Source: Armillaria gallica (taxonomy: Eukaryota > Basidiomycota > Agaricomycetes > Agaricales > Physalacriaceae). Taken from it: DNA of 64,000 bases. The position numbers were made by a program, and so were the translations under genes. The notes under the pieces are model-generated. The model did not search any database and was not told the DNA's origin. It worked only from the letters and a program-made list of their open reading frames with translations. The stretch's first letter is position 1. Each line of letters begins with the position of its first letter. Below are positions 11,561-23,858 of this stretch, piece by piece. Location: the NCBI GenBank assembly GCA_037576215.1, contig JBANDB010000007.1, positions 2,449,001 through 2,513,000 of the forward strand. The letters are read 5' to 3'.

Positions 11561-12366
11561 CAGTCATGTACCGGCCAATGAGACGGTGAAATTCATATGG
11601 CTTCGGAATGACTAAAGATATTGATAAAATGGGGATCGGACCCGACCAAAATCATCTTTGGGTTGCAAAGTAAATTATTGATCATAAATACATGCATATT
11701 GGGAAGGGAGAGCATCATATCGAGCCTTATCAGTGCAAAACTGCAAGATCAGTGCGATACGGGCCAATGAGACGTGACACATCACGGCTGATATGCCAAA
11801 TCAGGAATGGGATCAAATTCATGACACACATCTCTCCAGTGCTCTCGGGCTCATTCTTGCACCATAAGCATTGCTAGAGTGCCATTTCTCTGAGTACATC
11901 TGATCTTGAGGATAAGATGCAACAGCAGGCTGGCAGGAGTCATTGATTGGCATGACAAAAAAATGCCCTCCCCAAAATGGTAGCTTATGACGTTACCTGA
12001 TGTGACCTGATACGCCCGATAATTCTGCAACTTCATTTTATTTCCCTATTCCTGCTATCATGAATCCCCCGGGAACATTTAATAGAGTGACTATGACACC
12101 ATTGAAGCTCTGATAGAAGAATTTTGACTCAGGAAAATGTTTCGCTCATACAAAACCCATAATAGGGCCTTTTTCAGTCTAATCGGCGGATTATTATCCT
12201 TTCCTTCATCCAAAATTTGTGAGAATGGTTTCGGAGCTGCTGTGGTAAGCATGCATATACTAATGAAGATATATACATCAACTCCGAGGCAGCCAGATGC
12301 ATGCTGAACGATTCCGGGCCCACTGTCTCATTGGCTGATCCTGTCTCATTGGCCGGTACATGACTG
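11561..12366. mobile_element. Tc1/mariner-like non-autonomous element (MITE), 806 bp
   Basis: Perfect 24-bp terminal inverted repeats begin CAGTCATGTACCGGCCAATG. They are flanked by TA (11559-11560 and 12367-12368), the target duplication of the Tc1/mariner superfamily. The intact paralog near 3070 reads GGCTCGTACCG with no insert. Subterminal copies of CCAATGAGAC (near 11767) and GTCTCATTGGC (near 12325) repeat the inner part of the terminus. No transposase frame is present. Confidence 0.85.
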
Positions 12367-12448
12367 TACCGTTTTGATCGCACGGTTGCGTACGTCTCGC
12401 GGAGTAGAAACACTTTGGGGGCACTTTAAAGATATTAGTAATGTAATG

Positions 12449-13637
12449 TACCCCGATTCTTTCCGAGATAAGGAGGAAACGACAGAGGGTCTACTAGGAA
12501 CGATAACGACCATCCTCCTGCCAACTCGTGCGTCTAGGGGTTAAATTGTACTTATTTGGTGTCAGCTGCATCGACGAAAAAGGGAATTTACTGCTTTTTC
12601 AGGTAACTGATAAGATAGGCCGGAACTACATGTCTTAGTGTGTTAGTAAGACCAGGGCAGCTGATTCCGTCGCACTCCGGTGTCTATATATTTGGGAATA
12701 TTGGTCTTGTTGTCTCAGTTGCCTTTTCTCTCGAACTCGTGCAGGCGAATATTTCTTGCACGGTCGTTGTTATAAAATTGCTTGCCTGTCTTCGACTCTT
12801 TGTGCTCTTGGCCCGTTAATGCGAGTCTTTGTACTTATCCAGCATATCCCGGTACGTGTTGGTGTGGTTCAACGCAGCGGGGAGCTGACTTTTTTATTAT
12901 AAGACCAACCCAATTGTGTCGGCGCTGGTATTCTGAAAGTTGTTCTCAAAAGACAGGCCCGTATTCTCTTCAGATTGCTGCTTAGGGCCTGTTTGACTTC
13001 TCCTGTGATTTACTGAGGGGTCGTCGCTTGGCGACAACGCTCTGCGTGCTGTTTCTGCTCCTTGGGAGCTGTTGATCTTGTTGTCGACGCTTGGCGTACT
13101 AGTTCAGCTTGAATTTTCCTCTTCCCAAACATCCTTGCCGTCGTGTCTGTGTGCTTGATGAGGAGCTGGATCTTTCAGGTGGTGGGGATCATTCAACGTT
13201 GAAGTATCTGATGTATTATGATCCTTTGTATTTTCCCTACCTTCATCGTGATGTTTTCGCAACACCTGAACGGGTATGTCAGTGGCTTTGTGATATCTTT
13301 GGTGCTGAAAGTGGATGGCCAGACGTGAAAGCTAGTTATTGTCAGATTCATCTCCTCAGCAGACCAGACAGACACCTGCGCCTTTTTGTAGAAGTTATAC
13401 GCCTATTAGACACTTGTCGTAGGCCCGTGTAATCCTCCGTAGACAAAATTTGACTTCGTACCTCTGGATAACGGATGGGAAACAGAACAAGACGCTCTTC
13501 AGAGGTGACCAGGATGGGTTCTAAAGGATAGTCCGTTGCTTTAGGTGTACTCGTCATCGTGGTCTGACGCAGACTTGAGCCGGTCACGTGTTCTCATGTC
13601 TGGGAAGAATCAGGGACCCGGTGCGTGCACCGCTACG
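12449..13637. mobile_element. Unclassified 1.19-kb insertion with 18-bp flanking duplication
   Basis: The 18-bp sequence GATATTAGTAATGTAATG occurs immediately before (12431-12448) and after (13638-13655) this block, and only once in the paralog at 3143-3160. The insert starts TACCCCGATTC and ends GTGCACCGCTAC. It has no clear inverted ends, no LTR form and no poly(A). A long duplication would fit target-primed reverse transcription. It contains a 107-codon frame (13109-13432) with no motif I recognise. Confidence 0.55.
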
Positions 13638-13799
13638 ATATTAGTAATGTAATGTTGGTAGAGGTAATAGTATATGCTCGTCGTTCGACGGAAACCGGCC
13701 AACAATGATGAAGTCGTACCATCACCTAATCTGAGACACTGCGAGACATACAGAAAAATACAAACATACCCATGGACCATGGAATGCCAGCAAATGATG

Positions 13800-14035
13800 G
13801 AACGAAACCAACACAAGAGGCATGAGTGTCGTTGAGGAAGGAAGCGGACCGAAACCATAGCATGAGTCATGAGTGTCGTTTAGGCAGGAAATGGACCGAA
13901 ACCATAACATCAGTCGTGAGTGTCGTCTGGACAGGAAATGGACTGAAACCGTAACCAGAGTCATGCGTGTCGTTTGGGAAAGAAAGAAATGGACAGAAAC
14001 CACAAAAAGAGTCATGAGTGTCGTCTGGGCCAGGG
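13800..14035. repeat. Minisatellite, about 47-bp unit, second locus
   Basis: The same family as 3786-3970, here with about five units, continuing directly from the shared flank GGCCAACAATGATGAAGTCG. It sits upstream of NLR gene B in the same relative place as the first array sits upstream of NLR gene A. Confidence 0.8.
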
Positions 14036-14139
14036 ATGGAAGCGACGCGACGACTCGAAAGAGTTGTAGTCCAGAGAACGCCAACCATACGAAGTTGCCT
14101 TTCCGGGGAGTAGGGAAACGTTTTCATCTTGAACACTGA

Positions 14140-16060
14140 CAATCATGACTCAGCCAATGAAGGCTGTGGTCGCGGAAAGAAGAAAAGAGAAGCCATCGTG
14201 GTTGGTATGGTGGTTTGATAGTTTGCAGAGACAAGGAGGAGGAGGATGTGTAAGCCGGTGAGAGGTTGCGGACCGGATAAACCCGGCCTTCCTTCGCTGA
14301 CCTTGTTCTTGCTCTTGGCTGGCATTCCGTTTCCTCAGCTCTCAACCAGATTCATGCAGTGTAACCAGAGGATGACCGGTGCAGAAGAAGCACATGTTCA
14401 ACTATTGTTCAAAGGAGTGTCTTCTGTTCTGACGCCATACGGCACTCGAGGTAATCTTCTGCGCAGTGCGAACGCCGTTATTTTGATAACCATACCATGC
14501 TTGTAGCCTCCCTTTCTACCCTGCAACCTGCAGAGGCAAGAAAAACCCAGCTCGCCATCTTCAAACCTGGTCAATCGTCGTTGATGTCTGAGATCTGAGG
14601 ACTTAATGATGCCTACATGTTTCACGATTGCAGGAACCAAAGCCTGAGCTCGTCCTCTATTTCAATAGGCTCACCTCTCACCTAGCATAAAAGATGATGT
14701 CGCTTGAAATGAACGACTTCAAAAGAGGTTGACTATCCTGGAAACATCCGGCATGCAAGGACTGTCCTCTCATCGCTGGGACCAGCGTAGTACCCTGCAC
14801 TTTGTACGGCTTCCATGAATCCGCATTTTATATGTCGGTCAGGTGTTTCTTGCTCCCCAATTCACGAGAGACTACCCCAATTCACTGTCGTCTGCTCTTT
14901 ATCAACGGCCTTAGCTAGCCGGAATGGATGTTAGCCCCCGTCGTCAAGGACTCGGACTCCCGTCTTTGCTTGACAGCATACAGCCTTCCCTTTGAGACTT
15001 GTTTCCTAGTTGTACATCTGGGATAAGACGAAGGAGCAAATTCTGCGGCTGGGGCACTTTTCCGGGTAAAGGTGAGTACAGATCCCTATAATCGTGTTTG
15101 ACGCCTAAAAGCTAACAATTGACCCAGACACCGATACTTAAGTACTTGAAAGGCGGAAACAGTGGGACGACTACGTAACTAACTAGGCCCCCGACTAACT
15201 AGTGTCTGCCTACCAATTAAATATGCCGTCAGCGCATACTACTGTTGCGGACATCGATGTGACGCTTCTGCAAGAGACGACAGCACCAGGATGCCCTAGA
15301 TTTTCACACATATCACGACCTTCCAATATGGAATAGAGCCATTCTCTTTGCCTGTGAAGACCGCAAACATCTCAGTGTCACCCTCAACACGACGGAGACG
15401 ACATCAAATGTGGTATGTCGCATTTCGAAGTATGCGGCAACGAGATGAAAGTTTAACGAATACTGAGACTATTTTCACATTGATGCCTAACTGATCTCCT
15501 AAGCGCGGTGGTGTAACGTCCTCTTCCATCTTCGTTTGTCTTCATCAAACCTTGTCCGCATAGTAATGGAACCTTCTCAATGGCGGTTCATCGTCTCTGT
15601 TTACATTGTAAATCCCAGACCTTGGTTTAATACCAAGCGGGAACACGATCTTAGATTCTTTGCGATGGCAAGATCTCTGGATGATTAGCTAGATTCTCTG
15701 GCATCTGTAGCTGGCTCACGTTACACAAAGCCAACAACAGGAGCCTAGTTGGGATCTAACTGGGCGCTAATCAACAGATTCTAGGTTCATAGACACGGGC
15801 CTTGCCGGTGTATTTTCGAACTGCTGCTTCTAATGCTCACGAAGAAAAATGTAGACTGATAGCTGGGATCGGTAGAGTCCGGTTGAGAGGTTTAACATCC
15901 TTGCCCGGTAGTACAGTTCCTTCATTGTATTGTTTCCGTTTTGTGCTACGGAGCTTTGAGTCATAACCTGTGGTTTCCTTTACTTATCTCGGCAGCAACG
16001 CAGTGGCAGCCATTTTCGGATCGAAGCGGTTGGAATCCTGTACATTCCCAAGCCGAAGCC
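14140..16060. repeat. Upstream module of unit B (decayed)
   Basis: Carries the shared landmark GCGGACCGGATAAACCCGGC near 14267 and CTGGCATTCCGTTTCCTCAG near 14320, then a GGTGAGTACAGATCC donor-like site near 15072. No intact coding frame is convincing. Confidence 0.55.
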
Positions 16061-16140
16061 GTGATGCTGTAAGACACGCATCCACCGCATGGTATATATA
16101 TACAACGCTCCTCTGCCACTACACCTTCATCGTCAAGCAT
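16060..16140 (+). promoter_or_regulatory. Conserved core promoter of NLR gene B
   Basis: Matches the block ahead of gene A. A TATATATATA run at 16093-16102 lies about 40 bp before the ATG at 16141. Confidence 0.5.
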
Positions 16141-19100
16141 ATGAACACCGAAATGGACAAACTGTGAGTCTCCTTCACGATTCTAAGATTTGTATTTGCC
16201 CATAAATAATGGCAGATATCGCTTCCGTCGGATCAAAGGTATAGTCTGAGTCTACTTTCACATTCGTGATCTTTTCGCTAAGCGCCATTATAACCTAGCT
16301 ATCGAACTACACAACCTACCCTCAGAATGGGATGAACGATCATATTATCTCAACATCTTTGCGGGAAAACACTTGAAAACCTGTGTGGAGAAAGCACCTG
16401 GGACAACCCCAACACCCAAGTGGACGATCGACATTGATCTGTAAGGAGACTAACATACTACTTGAGTCACGGCTCATGGCATATCCAGGAGTAACATCAA
16501 AGGAAGCAAGACATTTGAAGTCGATGTATACTGCTGTGAGGGAGATCGAAGTCTTGGATTTTATCAGGCATCGATCGGAGAGATTGTCATAGGCAAAGAT
16601 AATAGTGAGTACTGGTACTCTCCACTGTCAGCATCTAAACTTTGTATGGCAGCTATCAATGTGGACATACAGAGCAAGTCTTCATGTCCCGGTCTTTCTT
16701 TGAAAATCTTCCGGGAGCCTGCCACCGAGATTAGACAATCGGCAGGTGAGGACCAAAACATTGGCATCTCGACACCCAAGGGTCGCCGATGGAGCCTGAG
16801 GACCTTCGGTCGTAGAAATCAAGACACCTCAAACTTGTCGGGTCTGCAGCCCGGACCGACGTCTGTAGAAGATGGTTATGCAATTGCAAAAAAAGCCGTC
16901 GAGGAAACCTCAAAGCCTAAGGAGCCCTCTGAACGGGTCTCCAATTTGATCAATGGGGTTGGTACTGTGAAGAGCATGATTGATGCAGTCATGGACGTGA
17001 GCAGGTTCCTTGGGAATAATTTCTACGTTCTAATTGGGTAATCTCAGCTACATCCTGCCGCCTCAATAGCATGGGGCATCATTTCCTCTGGTGTTGATGT
17101 AAGGATTCCTTGTTGAAACAAGACGACTAGTTGACCACATTTTTTCGGATAGATCTTGAAGCAACAGACAGAATTAGATAAATCGGTACTCCGACTGTAC
17201 GAAGCTATGGTCTTGACTTACAAGGCAGCGAGCGACGAGCGTCTGCTGTGGAAGCAAAACAAGTTGGAGCCCATCTACAAATCACTGTTCCAGACCACAG
17301 CCGAGTGTGCGATGCTCATCAAGAGGTATACGGGAAAAAACCACCTTAGTGTGTCCATCTTTTCTTTTCGAAAGGGTAGTATCTAAGACTGATGAGTCAT
17401 GACAGAACATATCTTTTCACTGAGAGTGACGCAGAAAGTAGAAGAACTCATTGAAGATTTTGCGAAATTACGAGAGCAGCTGGATTCAGGTGTAGCAAAG
17501 GACACACTTCTCGTGATACTGGGTATCAGAGACAAAGTTGATATACTTAGTAGGTCTCTTTTATCGACTCACAAATGTATTCTAAATTCAATCTGAATAG
17601 CTATGAAGGCACTGCTTCAGGACATAAGGCCTGGAAAGAAACTTGGTCCCAAATCAGAATGTATGCCCGGTACACGCGTCGAAACGATCAACACCTTGGT
17701 GTCGTGGATTGCGGAATGTGATGACCGCATCCTTTGGTGTAGCGGTCTGGCGGGGACGGGCAAAAGCTCACTTGCCGGCACCCTTCATAACCTTCTCTGC
17801 TTCCATATGGGCAGCCGCAGTCGCCTTGCTGCTTTTGTTCGTTACGACAGAACCTCATATTCAAATTCATCTGAACTCATTCCATCCATTGCCCACTCTT
17901 TGGGCATGTTCGATAAGCGCATAGGTAACGCCATCGCTGAAGCACTGACTGCATCTGGTATAGCAGTTGAAATAGCACCATCCCAATTACGCACCCAGTT
18001 TCAACTCCTCTTGCAGGAGCCATTGGAGACGATTCCAGAATTGCACGATGAAGGGCCTTTGGTTGTCATCATTGATGGCCTTGATGAAAGCAGTGATCTG
18101 TCGAAAGATTTGCTGGAGGTGCTTGCGGATGGGTTTGGGCCGAAATTGCCATACATGCGCCTCATTGTCTTTAGTCGGCCCGAGGACAAGATTTCTCGTG
18201 TTTTCAAGAACCACAAGCACGTTTACCACTTTCCTTTGGATACCTCCTCATACGAGATGAAACACGATCTACAGCACTTCATCCAGACAAAGCTTGACAG
18301 CATCACAGACAAAAGTGCCTGGGAGAAGCACAATGAGCAAGGAGTTGCCACTCAGCTAGCTGACCGGGCGAGCGGGCTGTTCATATGGGCAGCCACAGTA
18401 TGTTCGTTCTTGTGCGATTTTCCCAGTCTTCCGAGGCTCAAGGCATTACTCGAAACTACGATTCCAACAGATGCAATGGATGCCCTGACAATACTATATC
18501 GAACCACGCTGGATACCGTCGCGTCCGAAGTATCAGGAGCAAAGGAGGATATCCGACGATGCATTCGTGCAGTATTAGGCGCCCTGATTGTTCGGAAAGG
18601 CAAGATGACGGTGCCTATGCTTCCTGGGCTTGTTCTGCAGCCAGGAGACCCTCAAGCGCAACTCATTGTTGCCAAATTAGGAAGTGTAGTAGAAGAGAGA
18701 TCCGACGGGAGCCTGGAGCTCATACACAAATCATTTGATGATTTTCTCCGGGATTATGGCAGATGCGGGGATGGATGGTTCATAGATGTCAAGGAGCATG
18801 AAAAGGAGCTTGCTCGGCGGTGTGTGTTGTCCTTGACAACATTTTTCAAAAATTGGACCCCGCCCTCTGCTCATCCTGGTTCTATGGACATCTGTCTAAG
18901 AGCGACAGTACTGGATCGGTCCTACCATGCTGTACCGCTCCATATTCAAAGTTATGCTGTGAAGGTTCTACAGTGGCATCTCGACGCCTTCATTGAGCTT
19001 GGGATTGATACGTACCGTCCCTTGTTCGAGAGTCGTTACTTCTTGTTCTGGCTCGAAATACTCTATGCATTTGAATCTCCGCTTCCGGTTGAAGCATTGT

Positions 19101-20653
19101 TCGAGGTGATTTCCGTGATCAACGTAAGCCGTTCATGCTCTATATCCTGAATCAAGATGGCCTCATTGCTACCTTTTTTTAGGCTGAGGTTACAGATCAA
19201 AGCCTTCGCACAAATGTTTACCATGCCTTCACGTTCTGGGACCGTTTTACCCAATTTTCTGAAAAGTATTGTCGAGTCAACCCTGCATATGTGTACACCC
19301 ATGCAATGTCCATCTCGCCTTCCAAAAACTTTATTTGCAGAGACTGGGGGCAAAGCAGTGGTGCTGATACCCCTTTCAATAAGGAGCGCCTCCTAGCTCT
19401 TATACCTTGTACCAGGTTTACTGGTGAAACTGGAAGTTGCTCTACTCCCTGGTTGAATATGTTCAAAGGCTCTCGACATATTCAATCCGAGTTCATAGTC
19501 CGAAAGCACACGTCCGGGCTGAGAAAAGTGCCGTTCTATTCTGGAAGATCTGTCCTGTTCGATGTTGACACGGGGAGGATGCTGGACCCATCACCTCTGT
19601 CGATACTTCCATGCCTCCCCATTTTGCAATTTCCCTCCTCCTATAACGCCTCGAATCCCTACGAGTTTTTTGATGCCAGTGGTCAGATCATCAGGCTCAC
19701 TGTGCGTTGGAAAACTTGTTGCGGGTATGGGCCTGAGTACTCCTTGAGTAGTACACAGTATGAAATCATTGAAAGGCACAACAGCGACCCTCACGATGCC
19801 ATGCTATCTAATGTTGACGATGACGACAATTGCAATCATAGAACTGACAACAGTAACACGGCATCCACATTCATCTCTATCGCTAATACTCAGACCTCTC
19901 GCTGCGACAATTATCTGTTACCTGCAATTGGAGGGTCGGATTGTCCCGTAGTGAACTATGCGCACGGATTACTCATCACTGATAAGCGCTCAAGCTTGAT
20001 GCTCAAGGTTGAGCCAGGTACTACTGGCTGCAGAAAATGGATGACCCTTGATGGAGGGGCAAATGAAGTCGATACGTTCGCCGTCATGAAAGATGGATCT
20101 CGGTTACTAGGATTAACGGGAGCTACAGGCAAAATATTGTTGCGAGAGTGGGAAACATCAACAGGTACTCTTTGCTGTGAACGCATATATGGCAGGTCAT
20201 AGTCTTTTGTCATCCATGATAAAGTTGACCACCGGGAACATAGATTGCCCTGATTATTTCCAGTATGGCCAAGATTTTGGCTGCCGAATGTCGCCCGACG
20301 GCTCAAAGGTCGCCGTCTCCCGGTTTAATTGGAGGTACAACCACTACCAGACATACATATTGGGAATCACGTCTGGATCGAGTGAGGATATCATGGACCT
20401 CATGGACGCGAGAGACTTGGCGTGGTTTCCTGACAGCAAGCGAATTGCCTACATTCAAAGTTGGCAATGTGAACATGGACTTTGTGGCGAATGCCGTGAT
20501 CTTGTTGTTCAACGCCTTGCGAGCGGCCAGATTACTACGATTCACCGCTGGTACAATTATGCACATTGCAAGGTCTTGGTCACTCCCGACGGGTCCAGGC
20601 TGATTACTCAGGACGACAAGTCATCCAGGACATGGGATGTCTCGGATTTATAA
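16141..20653 (+). CDS. C2-helical-NACHT-beta-propeller NLR-like protein B (intact)
   Basis: Eleven exons: 16141-16163, 16216-16238, 16299-16440, 16489-16604, 16653-16996, 17048-17098, 17153-17348, 17406-17549, 17601-19123, 19183-20164, 20244-20653. Total 3954 nt, 1317 codons plus stop; every junction is GT-AG and phases are consistent. Residues about 8-130 form a C2-like domain (AIELHNLPS...SYYLNIFAG, then PKWTIDIDL). Residues 217-346 are helical (LHPAASIAWG...LRLYEAMVLTY). NACHT starts near 375 with Walker A GLAGTGKSS (K401) and Walker B LVVIIDGLDES (D505). Residues 855-1317 form a degenerate beta-propeller ending RTWDVSDL. This is the only copy in the window with all key residues and an open frame, so it is the best candidate for a working gene. 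Family role: STAND-class sensor in fungal non-self recognition; no ligand can be inferred. The propeller would be the sensing end and the N-terminus the output end. Confidence 0.85.
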
Positions 20654-21680
20654 TCTTCGTGTGTATTGTAGGATACATTTATGCTCTCCCTTGGCCGCCC
20701 GATTCCAAAACCATTCAGCACTAACCTTTTCAAAATTAGTATACAAACATTAACAAACAAACAAACTGCACGTTCAAAAGTTCAACTGAACGTTGTTGAA
20801 CATTGCAACGTTGAGCGCTTGCTGAAGGCGAGGGCTCGTTGTGTTTATGACCACTCTTATTCCTTGAACAAAGAAGAAATGAAGGAGGTGTATTTCCAGT
20901 AAACATCTTGGACTTGGACGACGAATTCGCATTGTTCGAGCAAGAGCGAGGTTCTTTCCTCGGCGTACGACACCGCGACTCGAGGCAATCTTGTGCCACT
21001 GCAAGGGCCTTGGCTTGTGCGAACGTGATACTGATACGATACTACTGTGAACGCGCATTCAGCCTCCTTTTCTGGCCTTGCAGAGTCAAGGACCCCATCG
21101 CGCTATAGTACTATCAGACTTAGTCAACCATCGTTGGTGTCCGGCGACTTCCTGGTGATGCACCTTCGTCTTTGAAATTTTTGACAACTTCAGGAACTCG
21201 AGCTTGCCAGTGCTCATGCTCCGTTTCAGCAAGCTAGTCGAGGTTTTTGCTGAAATTCGAGTTCACACTCTTCAAAAAAAATCTAGATTCCGCTCTCCTT
21301 TCGCAGAATAGTGGCGACATACAGTGATCTACACAGGAAAGATATTTTTCGTTACGGAGTCGTTGGGACGAACCAACGTTTCAGTGTCGTGTCTTGCGGC
21401 TTCCACGAACTCGTGTTTCTCCATTTTATCTGTTATTCAGGCGTTTCTCGCTTCCCAGTTTTCTCTCTTCTGCTCTTCATCAATGGCCTCGGCAAGGTGT
21501 CTGATTTGCCTGAAGTAGGAGCCTGCATATTCGATTCAAAGAGGGTCTGGAATCCACAAGAGGATGTGAATAACGAGAATCTGTAAGCTTACGCTGGCAT
21601 ATAAATGAACTAAACTAGGTTCGACATAGAAAAAAGAGTAAAACTTACCGTCCAAGGGTCAAATCCGGGAGGAAGTATCC
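20654..21680. other. Intergenic; decayed copy of the shared module
   Basis: No gene recognised. The block at 21110-21300 (TCGTTGGTGTCCGGCGACTT..., then TTTGACAACTTCAGGAACTC) matches parts of the upstream module (25700-25800) and a CpG-poor copy at 48820-48960. Confidence 0.5.
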
Positions 21681-21689
21681 CTTCCAAGC

Positions 21690-21807
21690 AAAAAGTCTCG
21701 CAACGCACACCCTCCCGTCATTGGGAGGGCGCACGCTCCGATCTCTCTGGCTGGGAGTCAAACCCAACCATCGCAGTCCACGCTTCGCTGATATACCAAG
21801 AGAGAGG
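21690..21807 (-). ncRNA. tRNA-like plus hairpin Pol III locus, copy 1
   Basis: Read on the minus strand: an acceptor-like CTCTCTC paired with AGAGAGA, an A-box-like TGGTATATCAGCG, and a B-box/T-arm CTGGG-loop-CCCAG equivalent (GGGTTTGACTCCC). Then a perfect hairpin CCCTCCC...GGGAGGG, then a TTTTT terminator at 21694-21690. The arrangement is shared with four other loci here. It may be a small Pol III RNA gene or a tRNA-derived SINE; the anticodon arm is not canonical, so it is not a functional tRNA. Confidence 0.6.
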
Positions 21808-22164
21808 TGAGTATATCCAGTGTTGCTGGTCCCATATCGCCGTTTATGTAAATAGATCCAAGACTGTAAAGTACATGCTGCTTTGGAGCTTCGTGACGTA
21901 TATTCGAATCGATAGCCCCAAATCGATGGCCTAAAGTCACAGTCGTCTTCATCTGAAGCAAGCGCCGCATATTGTTGGAAGAAAAAAAAAAATTACATAG
22001 AAGCTTTTGCGTCACATAAGAAATTGACAGGTGTGAGGTATACGATGGTAACGAACCACGAGGTTCACAAAGAAGCCCTGAGTACGAGGGTTCGCCCGAG
22101 ATTACAGGGATAGTCAGTCTTCCCAACGACCAGAAGAAACATGAAGTAGATGTTTCACAATACA

Positions 22165-22269
22165 CGCCCTCCGGTATTGAGGAGGACGTGTGTTACGATC
22201 TCTCTCGCAGGGAATTAAACCCAGCTACGTGAAGCGATGAGGCCGCTTCTCCGATGTGCCATCAGAGAG
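22165..22269 (-). ncRNA. tRNA-like plus hairpin Pol III locus, copy 2 (degenerate)
   Basis: The minus strand keeps the acceptor-like CTCTCTG...GAGAGAG pair, the A-box-like ATGGCACATCGG and the T-arm (GGGTTTAATTCCC, with the B-box cytosine lost). The hairpin has changed to CGTCCTCC...GGAGGGCG. No T-run follows, so this copy is probably dead. Confidence 0.5.
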
Positions 22270-22682
22270 TTGATGGCTGTCCTTCAATGGACTATGTCAC
22301 AGCTGACCTATGATGCATGTAAAGACTCCGTCGAAGAAGAGAGAGCGGGCAGGTACAATGGAAGCTTGCCATTCCGAACCAGAGTGTTTAGGATGGGAAC
22401 AGGGAGAAAAGGACCTTAACGAGGTGCACTGAATGAAAGAAATGGCATACAGTGAGCTAGCTAGATGCGAAACGAAAACAGGAGACCTACTCATTCAAAT
22501 TACATAGCAATACCTCTCGAGAAGATCAAACGTATGGGACCCGAGCCGACTCTTCTCCAAGGTCCGGAACGAGAATTGGGAATATATACTTGTCGTGTTG
22601 ACGCCGAAGGGATACAAAGAACGACTGGACTTTGGACGTCGAGCCAGAGATTTGAATAAAGGAGAAAGGTTCCACCCTGGAC

Positions 22683-22806
22683 AAAAACAGTGCGCAACAC
22701 ACGCCCTCCCCTTCTTAGGGAGGGTGCACGCCGCGATCCCTCTTGCTGGGACTCGAACCCAGCCTGCGGACGAAAGGCACGCGTCGCCAATATGCCAACA
22801 GAGAGT
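22683..22806 (-). ncRNA. tRNA-like plus hairpin Pol III locus, copy 3 (best B box)
   Basis: The minus strand has A-box-like TTGGCATATTGGCG, a consensus B box GGTTCGAGTCC within the stem CTGGG/CCCAG, then the hairpin CCCTCCC-loop-GGGAGGG with a different loop from copies 1 and 5, then TTTTT at 22687-22683. Hairpin stem kept while the loop varies suggests selection on structure. Confidence 0.6.
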
Positions 22807-22849
22807 TGACAGGATGAAGCTTCATTCGCATTACATGTTATCATTTATG

Positions 22850-23858
22850 TAAACGAGCAAACCCCGTGCCTCATGCCCAGGGAGTGTGCAATCGAGTCGA
22901 TATGGAAGAGCGACGAAAGACAGAAAGAGATAGTCGTTAGAAAGAGAGTCCGTAATGATGGCTCGTTTCAACAGCGATGGTTGCCTGATATAGTGGAGAG
23001 AATCCCCATAGAGATCTTGGATATGGCACGGGGATGCCGTCGATGGCGACTGATATTCTTGCACGGCTCAGGCCTGGAGCGAGCGATGCAACTTTGCGAA
23101 ACATGCCCAGAAGATGCACGGATGTTCGGTTTCGCATGAGACTTGTACATCTATGAGGGAACACGGCAACGAATAATGGCAATCTGTGGTGTCTGAAGCT
23201 GAAGCTTGGTGGTGATTTTATGGAATCCACGATACGGTCTTGTTACATGCGCCACTCTGGGAACATTGCTCAGAGTCGAAAGTCCTGAAAAAACGAGTCC
23301 GATAGATGCTGCGCTATTGGAGTCCCAGATGATGATTGTGGTCACCCAGGAAGGCACCTGTTCCTTCGTTCCATGGACATCAGCGGTGGGTCGAACTGCA
23401 GGAGCGCCTCAGCCCTGATTTCTCCCGCTTCTCCAGATCCTCCTCCTGGTCCTTTAACTACGATATGCGGATGCATGGGCCGATAAGAAGTCTGGGTAGA
23501 TCGTATATCTACGAGATTGGGGGTAAGTTCGAAGTTTGTTCGTGAAAGGGAGACATAGGCACACACGTACAGTCGTCGGTATAGCATCGGTCATCTCAGA
23601 GGCAACCTATACGCGATGCTAGTCGATGCGATTACATGACGTAGGCGCGCGAGTGCGTGGGCGTCAGGCTGGGAGAATTGCAGGTTGATTTCACCAAATA
23701 CAATCAGCTAATCCACCTTCCATCGCAGGAAAATCGATGATCTGCATGCGCGCGTCAATCAAGCGAGGATGATAGGATTATGAGGGACTCGACGTGCTGT
23801 AGGATATTGGTTTGTTCGGGATGTCGTACGGAATGAGGGCCATGGAGAATGAGTGTGC
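22850..23858. other. Intergenic, no recognisable gene
   Basis: Short open frames exist on both strands (for example 22873-23139 plus and 22937-23230 minus), but none has a motif, splice pattern or paralog in the window that would support a gene call. Confidence 0.5.

Larger units (their letters stand above)
11456..13700. repeat. Dispersed repeat copy 2, split by two insertions
   Basis: Pieces 11466-11560, 12367-12448 and 13638-13695 together reproduce 2988-3190. The breaks are an 806-bp TA-flanked element and a 1.19-kb element bordered by an 18-bp direct repeat. Confidence 0.8.

Noticed and set aside
21690..22806. Functional tRNA genes
   Set aside because: A and B boxes and acceptor-like stems are present, but the anticodon arm is not canonical and the D-arm pairing is weak, so tRNA-like is as far as the evidence goes.
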